Shown here: positions 17,483-26,783 of the stretch, in pieces
How positions within the stretch are numbered: position 1 is the stretch's first letter
How the letters are laid out: each line of letters starts with the position of its first letter
The notes under the pieces: model-generated
The model's database searches: none
What the model was told of the DNA's origin: nothing
What the model saw: only the letters and a program-made list of their open reading frames with translations
Source: Campylobacter bilis
GTDB taxonomy: Bacteria; Campylobacterota; Campylobacteria; Campylobacterales; Campylobacteraceae
Reading direction: 5' to 3'
Assembly (NCBI RefSeq): GCF_016806695.1
Contig: NZ_WUED01000006.1
Coordinates: forward strand, 43,627-107,626
Length of the DNA: 64,000 bases
Translations under genes and position numbers: made by a program

Positions 17483-18343
17483 TTATATAGATAGAATTTG
17501 TTTTAAATTGCATTTGATTTCTTCAAGCATGCTAAAGCGTTTTTTATACATAGATCGTTTGTTGCTAGGAATTGCTTCAAGGTTTTTTTGGGTATGTGAG
17601 AGTTTGTAATATTTTTGTTTATTTATTGTTATAAATTCGCCTCCATTTTCTAACCAAATTTTCTTGTAATTTACAAAATAACCTTTATCTTCACCTTTTT
17701 GAGAACGGATTTGATTTTTTTCATGTACTCCTAAAGTGGCATGAAGTTTTAAAATTTTACAAAGCATTTTAGCACATTCTATTAATAGGGCAATAGGACG
17801 TAAACCGTGGCACTTTTTGGTTAAGATTTTATTGCTTTTTAAAACATCAAAATCTTTATATTGATAACCTTGTATGCAAGAGAGTAAAAGATTGTTTTCT
17901 AAAGTGAAACAAAAATTACATTGTGTGATAATTTGTCCTTTATATCTTAAAGAAAAAGCCCAAAAACCTTCTTCAAAAGCATGTCTGTTGTAGCCTAAAA
18001 AAAGCTTAAAATCTTCATCAAAGGAAAAAATCAATCTATCTTCAGGTAGGAATTGAAAATGTAAAAGTCCTTGATTGACATCATGGATGAGTGTTTGAAC
18101 GCGTTTTTTAGCCCCAAAGCTTTTATCACAAAATCTTCTTATTACATTATAACAAGCATAAGGTCTTGCGGTAAAAAAATCCCTTAAGTGTCGGTTGTTT
18201 TCATGATTTAGTGTTTTTTCAAGAAATTTTACCTGGGGAAAATGTAAAAATTTTCTTGCTTGAAAACGCATATAACGCCAAAAAATAATGCTTTTTTTTT
18301 CATCATGGAAATTAGGCGTGGGATAATGAAATTTTTTACTCAC
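17483..18343 (-). CDS. VirK/YbjX-family (DUF535) protein
   Basis: A 286-aa soluble protein, basic, without signal peptide. It carries the hallmarks of the VirK/YbjX family: RPYACYNVIRRFCDKSFG-KKR near residue 60, LGYNRHAFEEGFWAFSL in the middle, an IQG motif, then CHGLRPIALLIECA and LGVHEKNQIR. Members are linked in enterobacteria to resistance against antimicrobial peptides and to virulence, but no biochemical function is settled. It overlaps rseP by eight bases and so is probably co-transcribed with it. Confidence 0.75.
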   Translation of the reverse strand: MSKKFHYPTPNFHDEKKSIIFWRYMRFQARKFLHFPQVKFLEKTLNHENNRHLRDFFTARPYACYNVIRRFCDKSFGAKKRVQTLIHDVNQGLLHFQFLPEDRLIFSFDEDFKLFLGYNRHAFEEGFWAFSLRYKGQIITQCNFCFTLENNLLLSCIQGYQYKDFDVLKSNKILTKKCHGLRPIALLIECAKMLCKILKLHATLGVHEKNQIRSQKGEDKGYFVNYKKIWLENGGEFITINKQKYYKLSHTQKNLEAIPSNKRSMYKKRFSMLEEIKCNLKQILSI

Positions 18344-19442
18344 TTGCCACCCTTAATATATCATTATAAGTTGTAAAAAGCATTAAACTTAAAAGTATGA
18401 TCAGTCCGCCATAACTTAAATATTTAAAAGCTTTTGGAGGTATTTTGCGCCTAAAAATCATTTCATAAAGATTAAACAATATATGGCCGCCATCAAGAGT
18501 AGGAATGGGCAATAGATTTAAAATGCCTAAATTTATGGAAATTAAAGCAGTGATAAATAAGAGCAAGCTAAAACTATTTTGAGCTGCTTTTGAAGTAAGA
18601 TCTGTCATTGCAATAATCCCGCCTAAATTTTTTACTTCAATTTGAGCACTAAGTAGCTTTGCTATGCTTTTGAGAATAAGTGTGGAGGCTTGAATACTTT
18701 CATTTATAGCGTATTTAATGCTTTGTAAACCTTGATGTGTGATGATTAAGGTGCTTCCTTTGGGGCTTATTCCAAGTTGTGCTTTAGAAATGATTTGGCC
18801 AAAGTCATTATATCCTTGTCCTAGTTTTGGGGTGATGTTAAATTCTAAGATTTCTCCTTGTCTTTCTACTAAAATTTTTAAAGGTTTTAAGCTTAAATGT
18901 TTTGCAATTTCATCAAAGCTTTGAATTTTTGCATGATTGATTGCTAAGATTGTATCATTTATTTGCAGTCCTGCTTGATCAGCAGCAGAATTAGGCATTA
19001 TGCTTCCTATTTGAGCACTTAGCTTTTGTATGCCTAGATTTGCTACAATGATATAAAGAAAAAAAGCTAAAATAAGGTTAAAAAAAGAACCTGCAAAAAG
19101 TATATAAATTTTTTTTATAGGACTTAAAATGCTGTAACTGTCTTGATCTAAATTTTTAAGATTAGGATACATATCATCTTGTCCTTTGAGTTTGACATAG
19201 CCTCCAATTGGTAGAGCACTTAAGCGGTATTTTGTGCCTTTTATTTGTTTTTGTATGAGACTTTTTCCAAATCCTATGCTAAAGACTTCTACTTTCACTC
19301 CTAAAGACCGTGCGGCTAAAAAATGGCCTAATTCATGAAAAAAGATTAAAAATGAAATGACTAAAATAGTGGCTAAAAATTCTATAGAATAAAATTGAAT
19401 TCCTAAAATTAAAAGGATGATTAAAAATAATAAAGATTTCAT
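18336..19442 (-). CDS. rseP: RIP metalloprotease RseP (site-2 protease)
   Basis: A 368-aa inner-membrane protein with several membrane segments. The zinc motif HELGH lies at residues 36-40 in the first hydrophobic region. A periplasmic PDZ domain spans about 115-200 (IGSIMPNSAADQAGLQINDTI). The second active-site motif, PTLDGGH, lies near residue 318. The family cleaves membrane-embedded anti-sigma factors and remnant signal peptides. Campylobacter has no sigma-E, so the substrate is unclear. It overlaps pgsA by four bases. Confidence 0.93.
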   Translation of the reverse strand: MKSLLFLIILLILGIQFYSIEFLATILVISFLIFFHELGHFLAARSLGVKVEVFSIGFGKSLIQKQIKGTKYRLSALPIGGYVKLKGQDDMYPNLKNLDQDSYSILSPIKKIYILFAGSFFNLILAFFLYIIVANLGIQKLSAQIGSIMPNSAADQAGLQINDTILAINHAKIQSFDEIAKHLSLKPLKILVERQGEILEFNITPKLGQGYNDFGQIISKAQLGISPKGSTLIITHQGLQSIKYAINESIQASTLILKSIAKLLSAQIEVKNLGGIIAMTDLTSKAAQNSFSLLLFITALISINLGILNLLPIPTLDGGHILFNLYEMIFRRKIPPKAFKYLSYGGLIILLSLMLFTTYNDILRVASE

Positions 19443-19975
19443 TTTTCTCCTTTTTTTTGTGTTTTAATATAAGCGTGCACGTATTCAAATCCAGAAAATA
19501 AGGTTAAAATTAAGGCTATATAAAGCAAAATTTCGCCCCCAGGCCATTGCATGGTTAAAAATCCTATAGCCAGCATTTGAAAAGTGGTTTTGAGTTTACC
19601 AGCAAAAGAAGCACTGACATTTAAATTTTCACTTATCATTACAACGCGAAAGCCCGTGATGAAAAATTCCCTTACTAAAATAATATAAACTACCCACTCA
19701 TTAGCTTTTTCTGAGAATAAAAGTCCTAAAAATGCTGCTAAGATTAGCATTTTATCTGCTAAAGGATCTAAAATTTCCCCTAATTGAGTAGTTTGTTTCC
19801 AAGTTCTTGCTATGTAGCCATCAAAAAAATCGCTTAAAGCTGCTAAAGAGAAGGTTAAAGCGGCAAAATAATGAATCCAGCTTGGATGGATATTTTCAAA
19901 TTTATAAGTTAGTAAAAAAAATAATAAAGGTGCTAAAATCATTCTAAAAACCGCTAAGATATTGGGTAAATTCAT
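19439..19975 (-). CDS. pgsA: CDP-diacylglycerol-glycerol-3-phosphate phosphatidyltransferase
   Basis: A 178-aa integral membrane enzyme that commits CDP-diacylglycerol to phosphatidylglycerol. The CDP-alcohol phosphotransferase signature is complete: DFFDGYIAR, then an eight-residue gap to GEILDPLADK, with both Asp residues. Four or five membrane helices are evident. It begins MNLPNILAVFRMILAP, the standard PgsA N-terminus, and is coupled to rseP. Confidence 0.94.
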   Translation of the reverse strand: MNLPNILAVFRMILAPLLFFLLTYKFENIHPSWIHYFAALTFSLAALSDFFDGYIARTWKQTTQLGEILDPLADKMLILAAFLGLLFSEKANEWVVYIILVREFFITGFRVVMISENLNVSASFAGKLKTTFQMLAIGFLTMQWPGGEILLYIALILTLFSGFEYVHAYIKTQKKGEK

Positions 19976-20073
19976 ATCAAGCCTTGTTAAAATAAATGTA
20001 AAATTATAGTCAAAATTGTATAAAATTTAGGCAAAAACTTAGTAAAAATCATCAAAAGATATTGATTTTTATG

Positions 20074-20108
20074 ATCTAAATATTACTTTGTTAAAGTAAT
20101 ATTTAGAT
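20074..20108 (-). terminator. Perfect 16-bp hairpin at the end of the nitroreductase operon
   Basis: Bases 20074-20089 and 20093-20108 are exact reverse complements around a three-base loop. The right arm overlaps the stop codon of the nitroreductase gene. The stem is AT-rich and no clear U-tract follows on the minus strand, so it may act as an RNA 3'-end stabiliser as much as a terminator. Confidence 0.55.
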
Positions 20109-20708
20109 AAATTTTACAACTTCATCAAAAGCAAAACGCTGTTTTTGTGGAATTTGTTGATCATTGCAATAGCCTAGAGCAATAACTAAGCTTGCTATTT
20201 CTTTTTTTGTATCCAAGGAAAAATAAGAATTAAGTTTATCTTTATCAAAACCACCTATGGCACAACTTGCTATATTAAACATGTTAGCACCATAAAGTAT
20301 GCTAGCAAGTGCTATGTGGGCTTGTTCTCTTGCATAGGCGATTTTTTGTTCATGATTTAAAGCTTGTAAGAAAGGCATATAAGTGTCTAGGCGTTTTTGA
20401 ATTTCTGCTTCACTCATATCCCGTTTTCTTAATTTTTCTTCAAAATAATCTAAAAAATCCAGTCTTGATAGTATGATGATTAGTGCTGCACAATTTTTCA
20501 CATGATCTTGCTGATTGCAAATAAGATGTAATTCTTCTTTTTTCTTTGCATCTTCAATTACTAAAAATTTCCAAGGTTCAAGTCCTAAAGAGCTAGGGCT
20601 TAATCTTGCTATTTCTAGTATAGATTTTAATTCCTCTTGTTTTAATCTTTCGTTTTTAAAATTCCTACAAGCATATCTTGTGCTAAAAATTTCAAGTTCT
20701 TTTTTCAT
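20103..20708 (-). CDS. rdxA: NAD(P)H nitroreductase, RdxA-like
   Basis: A 201-aa flavin (FMN) nitroreductase. FSTRYACRNF at the start is the FMN-phosphate loop, SPSSLGLEPWKFLVIED the flavin-binding segment, and ASCAIGGFDKDKL the dimer-side loop. In H. pylori the homologous RdxA reduces metronidazole. The frame opens at 20714, but ATG at 20708 is preferred: AAAGG directly abuts the first ATG and lies six bases from the second. It sits next to a paralogue directly upstream. The symbol is given by family and locus, not by certainty of orthology. Confidence 0.8.
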   Translation of the reverse strand: MKKELEIFSTRYACRNFKNERLKQEELKSILEIARLSPSSLGLEPWKFLVIEDAKKKEELHLICNQQDHVKNCAALIIILSRLDFLDYFEEKLRKRDMSEAEIQKRLDTYMPFLQALNHEQKIAYAREQAHIALASILYGANMFNIASCAIGGFDKDKLNSYFSLDTKKEIASLVIALGYCNDQQIPQKQRFAFDEVVKFI

Positions 20709-20710
20709 TT

Positions 20711-21328
20711 TCATCCTTTATAAAATTCTACTACTTCATTAAATTTTAAGCGTTGGGTTGGGTATTTAGCTTCATGTGCTTTATATCCTAAAGACAAAAT
20801 AACAGCTGTTTCATAAGGATAGCTTAATTTTAAAAATTCATCAACTTTATCTTTTTCAAAGCCACCTATCATACAAGAATCGATATTTAAGCTTATTGCA
20901 GCTAAAGACATTTGCATCATAGCAAGATAACATTGAAGTTGTGCATAATGATAAAGTTCTTTTTCACTCATAGCATTGGTTTTACGAGTGTAGATTTGTA
21001 AAGTTTTTTGGAAATTTTCTTCACTTGATCCAGTAAAACGACGTACTTGTTTTTGCACAAATTCATCATTTTTTTGCAGATCTTTTCTTGCTAAAAAAAT
21101 GATATTATGGCTTGCGCTTGCTACATTTTGTTGATTATGGCATAAATGAGATAATTTAAGATTGTGTTCTTTGTGTTCTAAGACTATAAATTTCCAAGGT
21201 TCAAATCCATGAGAGCTTGGTGCTAAGACTCCACTTTCTAAAATAAAATGCAAATCTTCTTGAGTGATTTTTTTATCATTGAAAAGTTTACAAGCTCTGC
21301 GCTTTAAAATTAATTCTTTAAAATCCAT
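20711..21328 (-). CDS. Second nitroreductase-family protein (paralogue of the neighbour)
   Basis: A 205-aa FMN-dependent oxidoreductase. It shares with its neighbour the block R-AC--F followed by LAPSSHGFEPWKFIVLEH, and the loop DSCMIGGFEKDKVDEFL. Both are near 200 aa, so a tandem duplication is likely. Unlike RdxA-type proteins it lacks the FSTRYA opening (ILKRRACKLF instead). Substrate unknown. It leads the pair on the minus strand; about 50 bases separate it from the CinA-like gene upstream. Confidence 0.82.
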   Translation of the reverse strand: MDFKELILKRRACKLFNDKKITQEDLHFILESGVLAPSSHGFEPWKFIVLEHKEHNLKLSHLCHNQQNVASASHNIIFLARKDLQKNDEFVQKQVRRFTGSSEENFQKTLQIYTRKTNAMSEKELYHYAQLQCYLAMMQMSLAAISLNIDSCMIGGFEKDKVDEFLKLSYPYETAVILSLGYKAHEAKYPTQRLKFNEVVEFYKG

Positions 21329-21381
21329 AATTAAACTCCTTTATTTTGATTATATGTGATAAAACTTAAATTAAGTTATGA

Positions 21382-22458
21382 TCAGATTTCAAAAATTTCA
21401 GGTTTTAACTTTAAAAGTAAGCAAAAAGTCGCTAAAACAACTTGTTTTTGTATGAATTTTTTATCTCCTTGTAAGCAAATATTTTCTTGGATAAATGTTC
21501 CATCTTTAAACATAGCACCTATGTAAAGGGTACTGTTTTGATCCTTTTTGTTTATAATCCCATTGATTGCGAGTGCAAAATCAGGATTAGCGGTTTTAAA
21601 AATCCCTTTTAGCATAAAATAAACACAACGTTTGCTAGCTTCTCCTTCATTTTCTAAGAAATTTTCATTAATACCTAGCCATTCATGTTTAATGCGATCA
21701 CAATAGCTTATAATCGATCCTTCAAAAATTTCATCACTTTTTGAAATTTGAGTAAGAGTATTTGCACACAATCCCCCTGTGCAAGTTTCGGCAAAAGAAA
21801 TTTTTATTTTTTTTTCTAAAAGCTTAGAAACGATAAAGCTTATAGGATCTTTTCCTAGAAGCATTTTTTGACCAAAAAGATTTCTTGCGCTTTTTAAAAA
21901 CCCATCAAGTTTACCAAAATGGATGCAAGTAGCTTTAATTAGAACAAGATTGTCTAAAAGTTTGCTAGATTTTATATCCACTTCATAGGATTTTCCTAGG
22001 GTTTGAAGCAATAATAGGGCACTTTCATTATCCATACCAAAAATACAAAAATATGCAAAATTTAATTGTATATTTCCTAAAAGATGAGGGAGTTTTTCAC
22101 TTGGGTTTGTTTTAATGACATTGATTTTAGAATTTGTAAAATTACACATAAAGCTGTCTTTGCTAAATTCTGCTTTATCAGGAACTAAAATTTCATCTTT
22201 TAAAATAAGATTATCATTGTTTAAAGTTGCTAGAATTTTAGCTATGGTTGCATAGTATAAAGGACTTGTAAAAAGAGTGATAAAATCGTATTGATTGAGG
22301 AGATTTTCAAGTAAAAAGGGCAAATCTTTATCAGTTTTGCTTTGTATGCGGATTTCATTGATTTCTTGAAATTTTTCTTCGTAGGTTCTATAAATATAAT
22401 TTTTAAAATTTTCATTTATAGTAAGCTCATCTCCTATAAGATAAAGCAAATGTCTCAT
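21382..22458 (-). CDS. CinA-family protein, divergent N-terminus
   Basis: A 358-aa protein. The last 150 residues form a CinA C-terminal (nicotinamide-nucleotide amidase) domain: KISFAETCTGGLCANTLTQI, then IFEGSIISYCDRIKHEWLGI and NEGEASKRCVYFMLKG. The usual GAVS motif reads GEAS. The N-terminal 200 residues occupy the place of the MoaB/COG1058 domain but show only weak similarity to it (LLYLIGDELTINENFKNYI). It may recycle NMN or be a divergent homologue. It is divergent from ileS across a 91-base gap. Confidence 0.7.
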   Translation of the reverse strand: MRHLLYLIGDELTINENFKNYIYRTYEEKFQEINEIRIQSKTDKDLPFLLENLLNQYDFITLFTSPLYYATIAKILATLNNDNLILKDEILVPDKAEFSKDSFMCNFTNSKINVIKTNPSEKLPHLLGNIQLNFAYFCIFGMDNESALLLLQTLGKSYEVDIKSSKLLDNLVLIKATCIHFGKLDGFLKSARNLFGQKMLLGKDPISFIVSKLLEKKIKISFAETCTGGLCANTLTQISKSDEIFEGSIISYCDRIKHEWLGINENFLENEGEASKRCVYFMLKGIFKTANPDFALAINGIINKKDQNSTLYIGAMFKDGTFIQENICLQGDKKFIQKQVVLATFCLLLKLKPEIFEI

Positions 22459-22522
22459 AAAATTTTTCCTTTTTTCTTATAATTATAGCTAAAAACAAAG
22501 TAGAAATTAAAGCTAATTTGAG

Positions 22523-22528
22523 TAAAAT
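22523..22528 (+). promoter_or_regulatory. Candidate -10 box for ileS
   Basis: TAAAAT follows TTTGAG and lies about 31 bases before the preferred ileS ATG. The upstream DNA has no -35 box. Support is by position and similarity only. Confidence 0.35.
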
Positions 22529-22558
22529 TTAAGATTATTAAAAATTTAGGTGGAAAAA

Positions 22559-25312
22559 ATGGATTATAAAAATACTCTGCTTTTGCCTAGCACTACCTTT
22601 GCTATGCGTGCAAATTTACCTGAACTTGAACCACAAAGATTTAAAAAATGGTTTGATCAAAATTATGCTTATGAAAAAATGAAAGAAAATCGTAAAAACA
22701 CTAAGAGAAATTTTACTTTACATGATGGACCTCCCTATGCTAATGGACATATCCATATAGGGCATGCTTTAAATAAAATTTTAAAAGAAACTGTTATTAA
22801 AACACATTATTTTAAAGGTGAAAATGTACGTTTTACTCCAGGGTGGGATTGTCATGGTTTACCTATAGAACAGCAAGTAGAAGTAAAACTTAGAGAAAAG
22901 AAAAAAAGTTTGAGTAAAAAAGAAATTCGTCAATTTTGCAGACAGCATGCAAACGAATTTGTACATATCCAAAAGGAAGAATTTAAAAGTTTGGGAATCA
23001 TTGCAGATTGGGATAGACCCTATTTGACAATGGAATTTGAATTTGAAGCAGCTATTTATCGTACTTTGTGTGAGCTTGCTAAAAAAGGCTTACTTTGTGA
23101 GCGTTCAAAGCCTGTTTTTTGGAGTTGGGCTGCAAAATCAGCTTTAGCTGAAGCTGAGGTAGAGTATCAAGATAAAGAAGATTATTCTATTTTTGTAGCT
23201 TTTAATTTGGATGAAACAGCTTGTAAAAAACTTGGTGTTTTAAATGCAAGTGCAGTGATTTGGACAACGACTCCTTGGACTTTATTAGCCAATCAGGCTA
23301 TAGCTTTAAATCCTAATGAAAATTACGTTATCACTAAAGAGGGTTTAATTTTTGCTAGTGCTTTGCTTAAAAATATGGTAGAAAAAGGACTAACAAAGGG
23401 TGAAATTCAAAAAGAATTGCCCGCTAAAGAATTTGAAAAGCTTCAAGCAATCAATCCTTTAAATTCAAGAAAGTCTATTTTAATTATGGGCGAACACGTT
23501 TTAATGGATGGAGGAAGTGGGCTTGTGCATACAGCTCCAGGACATGGTGAGGATGATTATTATGTTTGTTTAAAATACGGTATTGAAGTATTGATGCCTG
23601 TAGATGATGGGGGTTGTTATGATCAAACTTTGAAAACTAAGGGGCTTTTGCCTTCTCATTTGCTTGATGAGTTTATAGGGCTTCATATTTTTAAGGCTAA
23701 TGAAAGAATTTTAGAACTTTTGGGTCCTCAGCTTTTGCATTCTTCTAAATTTATACATTCTTATCCATTTTGTTGGAGGACGCATAAACCTGTTATTTAT
23801 AGAGCGACTAAACAATGGTTTATTTTAATGGATGAGCCAAAACTTCAGGGGAGGAGTTTAAGAGAATGTGCTAAAGAAGAGCTTTTAAAAACGACTTTTT
23901 ATCCACAAAGTGGTGTTAAAAGAATAGGTTCTATGGTTGAAAATCGTCCTGATTGGTGTATTTCAAGACAAAGAGATTGGGGGACGCCTATAGCTTTTTT
24001 TAGAGATAAAAATACTAAAGAAGTGATTTTTGATGAGGAGCTTTTTGCTTTTGTGGCAAATATTTTTGAAAAATATGGTGCGGATGCTTGGTGGGAGTTT
24101 GAAATCAAAGATTTAATCCCTCAAAATTCAAAATATAAATGTGAAAATTTAGAAAAAGTTTATGATATTTTAGATGTTTGGTTTGATAGTGGTAGTACTT
24201 TTAATGCTGTTTTAAACAGTGGGCTTTATGATGCTGGAGATAAAAGAGCAAGCATGTATTTAGAAGGAAGCGATCAGCATCGAGGTTGGTTTCAAAGTTC
24301 TTTGCTTGTGGGAGTGGCTATTAATAAAATGGCACCTTATGAAAGCATTTTAACTCATGGTTTTACCACAGATGAAAAGGGACAGAAAATGTCAAAGTCT
24401 AAAGGCAATGTTATTGCACCTGATTATGTGGCTAAGACTTACGGGGTTGAAATTTTAAGATTGTGGATACTTTTAAGCGATTATTCAAGTGATTTAAAAA
24501 TTTCTGACAATATTTTAAAGCAAGTAGGAGAACAGTACCGAAAAATAAGAAATACTATAAGATTTTTACTTGCAAATACTAATGATTTAAAAGATTTAAA
24601 AATAAAAGAATTTTCTTTTATAGATAAGTGGATTTTAACCCGTGCAACGAAAGTCTTTCAAGCAAGTAAAGAGGCGTTTTTTGCCTATGAATTTGCTAAA
24701 GGTTTTAGTTTGCTTTTGAATTTCTTAAGTGCAGATTTAAGTGGGATTTATCTTGATATTAGTAAAGACAGGCTTTATTGTGATAGTGAAAACACTCAAC
24801 GCAGAAAATCAGCCCAGGTGAGTATGGCCTTAATTGCAAAAGAACTTTTAAATTTATTAGCGCCGAGTTTAAGTTATAGCGTGGATGAAGCTTTAGAACA
24901 TGCTAGTGCAGTGGTTAAAGGCGAAGCAAAAGATGTTTTTGATTTGAGTTTAGAAGAAGATTTTGATTATGATTTTGGAGTAGATGATGCGTTTTTAATG
25001 AGTGCTAGAGAAAAGTTTTTTGAACAAATAGATAAGCTTAAAAAAGATAAAATCATTAAATCGACTTTAGAATTAAATTTACAAAGTACTTTGACTCAAA
25101 TTCCTCATGAAGAATTAGCAGATTGGTTTATGGTGAGTCAAATCAGCAATGAAAATGAAGAAATTCTAGCTGAATTTGAAGTACAAAATGAGAAATTTAA
25201 AATCACAAAAGCCACTCTTTGTAAATGTCCAAGATGTTGGAAATTCCAAAGTAAAAATGAAAACGATCCTTGTTTAAGATGTCAAGAGGTTTTAAAGGAT
25301 ATGCAATGTTAG
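22559..25312 (+). CDS. ileS: Isoleucyl-tRNA synthetase
   Basis: A 917-aa class I synthetase. The HIGH motif lies in [17 protein letters not shown] (about residue 57) and the KMSKS loop in [10 protein letters not shown] (about residue 606). The editing domain includes [18 protein letters not shown]. The C-terminal zinc module has CKCPRCW and CLRC. The frame opens at a GTG (22550), but ATG at 22559 is chosen because AGGTGG is five bases upstream and the resulting [17 protein letters not shown] is the usual start. It heads the ileS-gatA-guaB-xseB run. Confidence 0.97.
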   Translation: MDYKNTLLLPSTTFAMRANLPELEPQRFKKWFDQNYAYEKMKENRKNTKRNFTLHDGPPYANGHIHIGHALNKILKETVIKTHYFKGENVRFTPGWDCHGLPIEQQVEVKLREKKKSLSKKEIRQFCRQHANEFVHIQKEEFKSLGIIADWDRPYLTMEFEFEAAIYRTLCELAKKGLLCERSKPVFWSWAAKSALAEAEVEYQDKEDYSIFVAFNLDETACKKLGVLNASAVIWTTTPWTLLANQAIALNPNENYVITKEGLIFASALLKNMVEKGLTKGEIQKELPAKEFEKLQAINPLNSRKSILIMGEHVLMDGGSGLVHTAPGHGEDDYYVCLKYGIEVLMPVDDGGCYDQTLKTKGLLPSHLLDEFIGLHIFKANERILELLGPQLLHSSKFIHSYPFCWRTHKPVIYRATKQWFILMDEPKLQGRSLRECAKEELLKTTFYPQSGVKRIGSMVENRPDWCISRQRDWGTPIAFFRDKNTKEVIFDEELFAFVANIFEKYGADAWWEFEIKDLIPQNSKYKCENLEKVYDILDVWFDSGSTFNAVLNSGLYDAGDKRASMYLEGSDQHRGWFQSSLLVGVAINKMAPYESILTHGFTTDEKGQKMSKSKGNVIAPDYVAKTYGVEILRLWILLSDYSSDLKISDNILKQVGEQYRKIRNTIRFLLANTNDLKDLKIKEFSFIDKWILTRATKVFQASKEAFFAYEFAKGFSLLLNFLSADLSGIYLDISKDRLYCDSENTQRRKSAQVSMALIAKELLNLLAPSLSYSVDEALEHASAVVKGEAKDVFDLSLEEDFDYDFGVDDAFLMSAREKFFEQIDKLKKDKIIKSTLELNLQSTLTQIPHEELADWFMVSQISNENEEILAEFEVQNEKFKITKATLCKCPRCWKFQSKNENDPCLRCQEVLKDMQC

Positions 25313-25416
25313 AAAATCCTATTCCTAATAGTTTTATTATTGTTACTATAGTGAGTGTTTTGGCTTTTAGCGCTTTAGCGGTATTTTTGATTAAAAAAAC
25401 AAAGGAAAATAAATGA
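25306..25416 (+). CDS. 36-aa single-pass membrane protein
   Basis: ATG at 25306 overlaps the ileS stop, and the TGA overlaps the gatA ATG (ATGA), so the reading frame bridges the two genes exactly. The product has a short acidic N-terminus (MLENPIPNS), one hydrophobic helix of about 20 residues, and a basic tail KKTKENK, giving a C-in orientation. A small membrane protein gene exists at this place in C. jejuni (by remembered gene order). Function unknown; the tight coupling argues that it is translated. Confidence 0.7.
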   Translation: MLENPIPNSFIIVTIVSVLAFSALAVFLIKKTKENK

Positions 25417-26774
25417 TCAGTTTAAAAGAAGCTTTAAAATTATCCCAAGAAGAGCTTGAAAATTTAAAACAAGAACTCAATAAAAAAGCAAAAAAAGAAA
25501 AGAAATTAGGTGCTTATATAGAACAATTTTTAGATAAAGATTTAAGCACCTCAGGAAATGGGGTCCCTGTTGCTATAAAAGATAATATTAGTGTGAAAGG
25601 ATGGGAGCTTACTAGTGCAAGCAAGATTTTGCAAAATTATATAGCCCCTTATGATGCTACAGCTATAAGTAATTTAAGATCGAATGGTTTTGCACCTTTT
25701 GGACGTTGTAATATGGATGAGTTTGCTATGGGAAATTCAACAGCAAATTCTTTTTACGGCAAAACTTTAAATCCTTTAAATCATGAACGCGTTCCTGGAG
25801 GATCAAGCGGTGGGAGTGCTGCTGCAGTGGCTTCGGGTCTGGCTTTGGCGAGTTTGGGGTCAGATACGGGTGGATCTGTACGTCAGCCAGCGGCTTTTTG
25901 TGGTTGTGTAGGGTTTAAACCAAGCTATGGAAGAATAAGTCGTTATGGTTTGGCTTCTTATTCTTCAAGTTTGGATCAAATTGGAGTTTTAGCGCAAAAT
26001 GTCGAAGATGCAGCGATTTTATATGATGCTATTGCAGGTTATGATCCTATGGATAGTACAAGTATAAATCTTGATTTTATTAAAACAGCCCCTCATTTAA
26101 ATGCGCATAAAAAACTAAAAATTACAGTGATTGAAAACTATGTTAATGAGGCTGATGTTGAGGTAAAAAATGCCCTTTTAAAAACCATAGCTATGCTAAA
26201 AACTCATGGGCATGAAATAATATATCAGAATTTACTTGATTTTAAATTTGATATTGCAGCATATTATATTATTGCTATGGCTGAAGCAAGTACGAATTTA
26301 AGCCGTTATGATGGGGTGCGTTATGGAAGGCGTTGTGAGAATATTCTTAATTTAAAAGATATGTATATTCGTACCCGAAGTGAGGGTTTTGGAGAAGAGG
26401 TGAAAAGAAGAATTTTGCTTGGAACCTTTGTTTTAAGTAGTGGGTATTATGATGCTTATTATATTAAGGCACAAAAAGCTAGAGCTTTTATCAAAGCAAA
26501 ATATGAAGAGCTTTTAAAAGATTGTGATCTTATTTTCATGCCTGTAACTCCTACAACTGCTTTTAAATTTGATACTCAAAAAAGTCCTATGCAAGGTTAT
26601 TTAGAGGATGCTTATACTATTTCTGTTAATTTAACAGGACTTGGTGCTATTAGTGTGCCTGTAGCAAAAGATAAAGATGGTCTTAATATTTCAGCCCAAC
26701 TTATTTGTAAAGCATATGATGAGCAAACTTTATTAGATGGTGCTTTAAGTTTAGAGCAAATAATTAAAAATTAA
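25413..26774 (+). CDS. gatA: Glutamyl-tRNA(Gln) amidotransferase subunit A
   Basis: A 453-aa amidase-signature enzyme, the glutaminase subunit of GatCAB. GatCAB converts Glu-tRNA(Gln) and Asp-tRNA(Asn) to the amidated forms. The Ser-Ser-Lys triad is visible: Lys56 in VAIKDN, the GGSSGGSAAAVASG loop, and GSDTGGSVRQPA. It is coupled by overlap to the small membrane protein upstream and followed nine bases later by guaB. Confidence 0.96.
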   Translation: MISLKEALKLSQEELENLKQELNKKAKKEKKLGAYIEQFLDKDLSTSGNGVPVAIKDNISVKGWELTSASKILQNYIAPYDATAISNLRSNGFAPFGRCNMDEFAMGNSTANSFYGKTLNPLNHERVPGGSSGGSAAAVASGLALASLGSDTGGSVRQPAAFCGCVGFKPSYGRISRYGLASYSSSLDQIGVLAQNVEDAAILYDAIAGYDPMDSTSINLDFIKTAPHLNAHKKLKITVIENYVNEADVEVKNALLKTIAMLKTHGHEIIYQNLLDFKFDIAAYYIIAMAEASTNLSRYDGVRYGRRCENILNLKDMYIRTRSEGFGEEVKRRILLGTFVLSSGYYDAYYIKAQKARAFIKAKYEELLKDCDLIFMPVTPTTAFKFDTQKSPMQGYLEDAYTISVNLTGLGAISVPVAKDKDGLNISAQLICKAYDEQTLLDGALSLEQIIKN

Positions 26775-26783
26775 GGATAAAGA

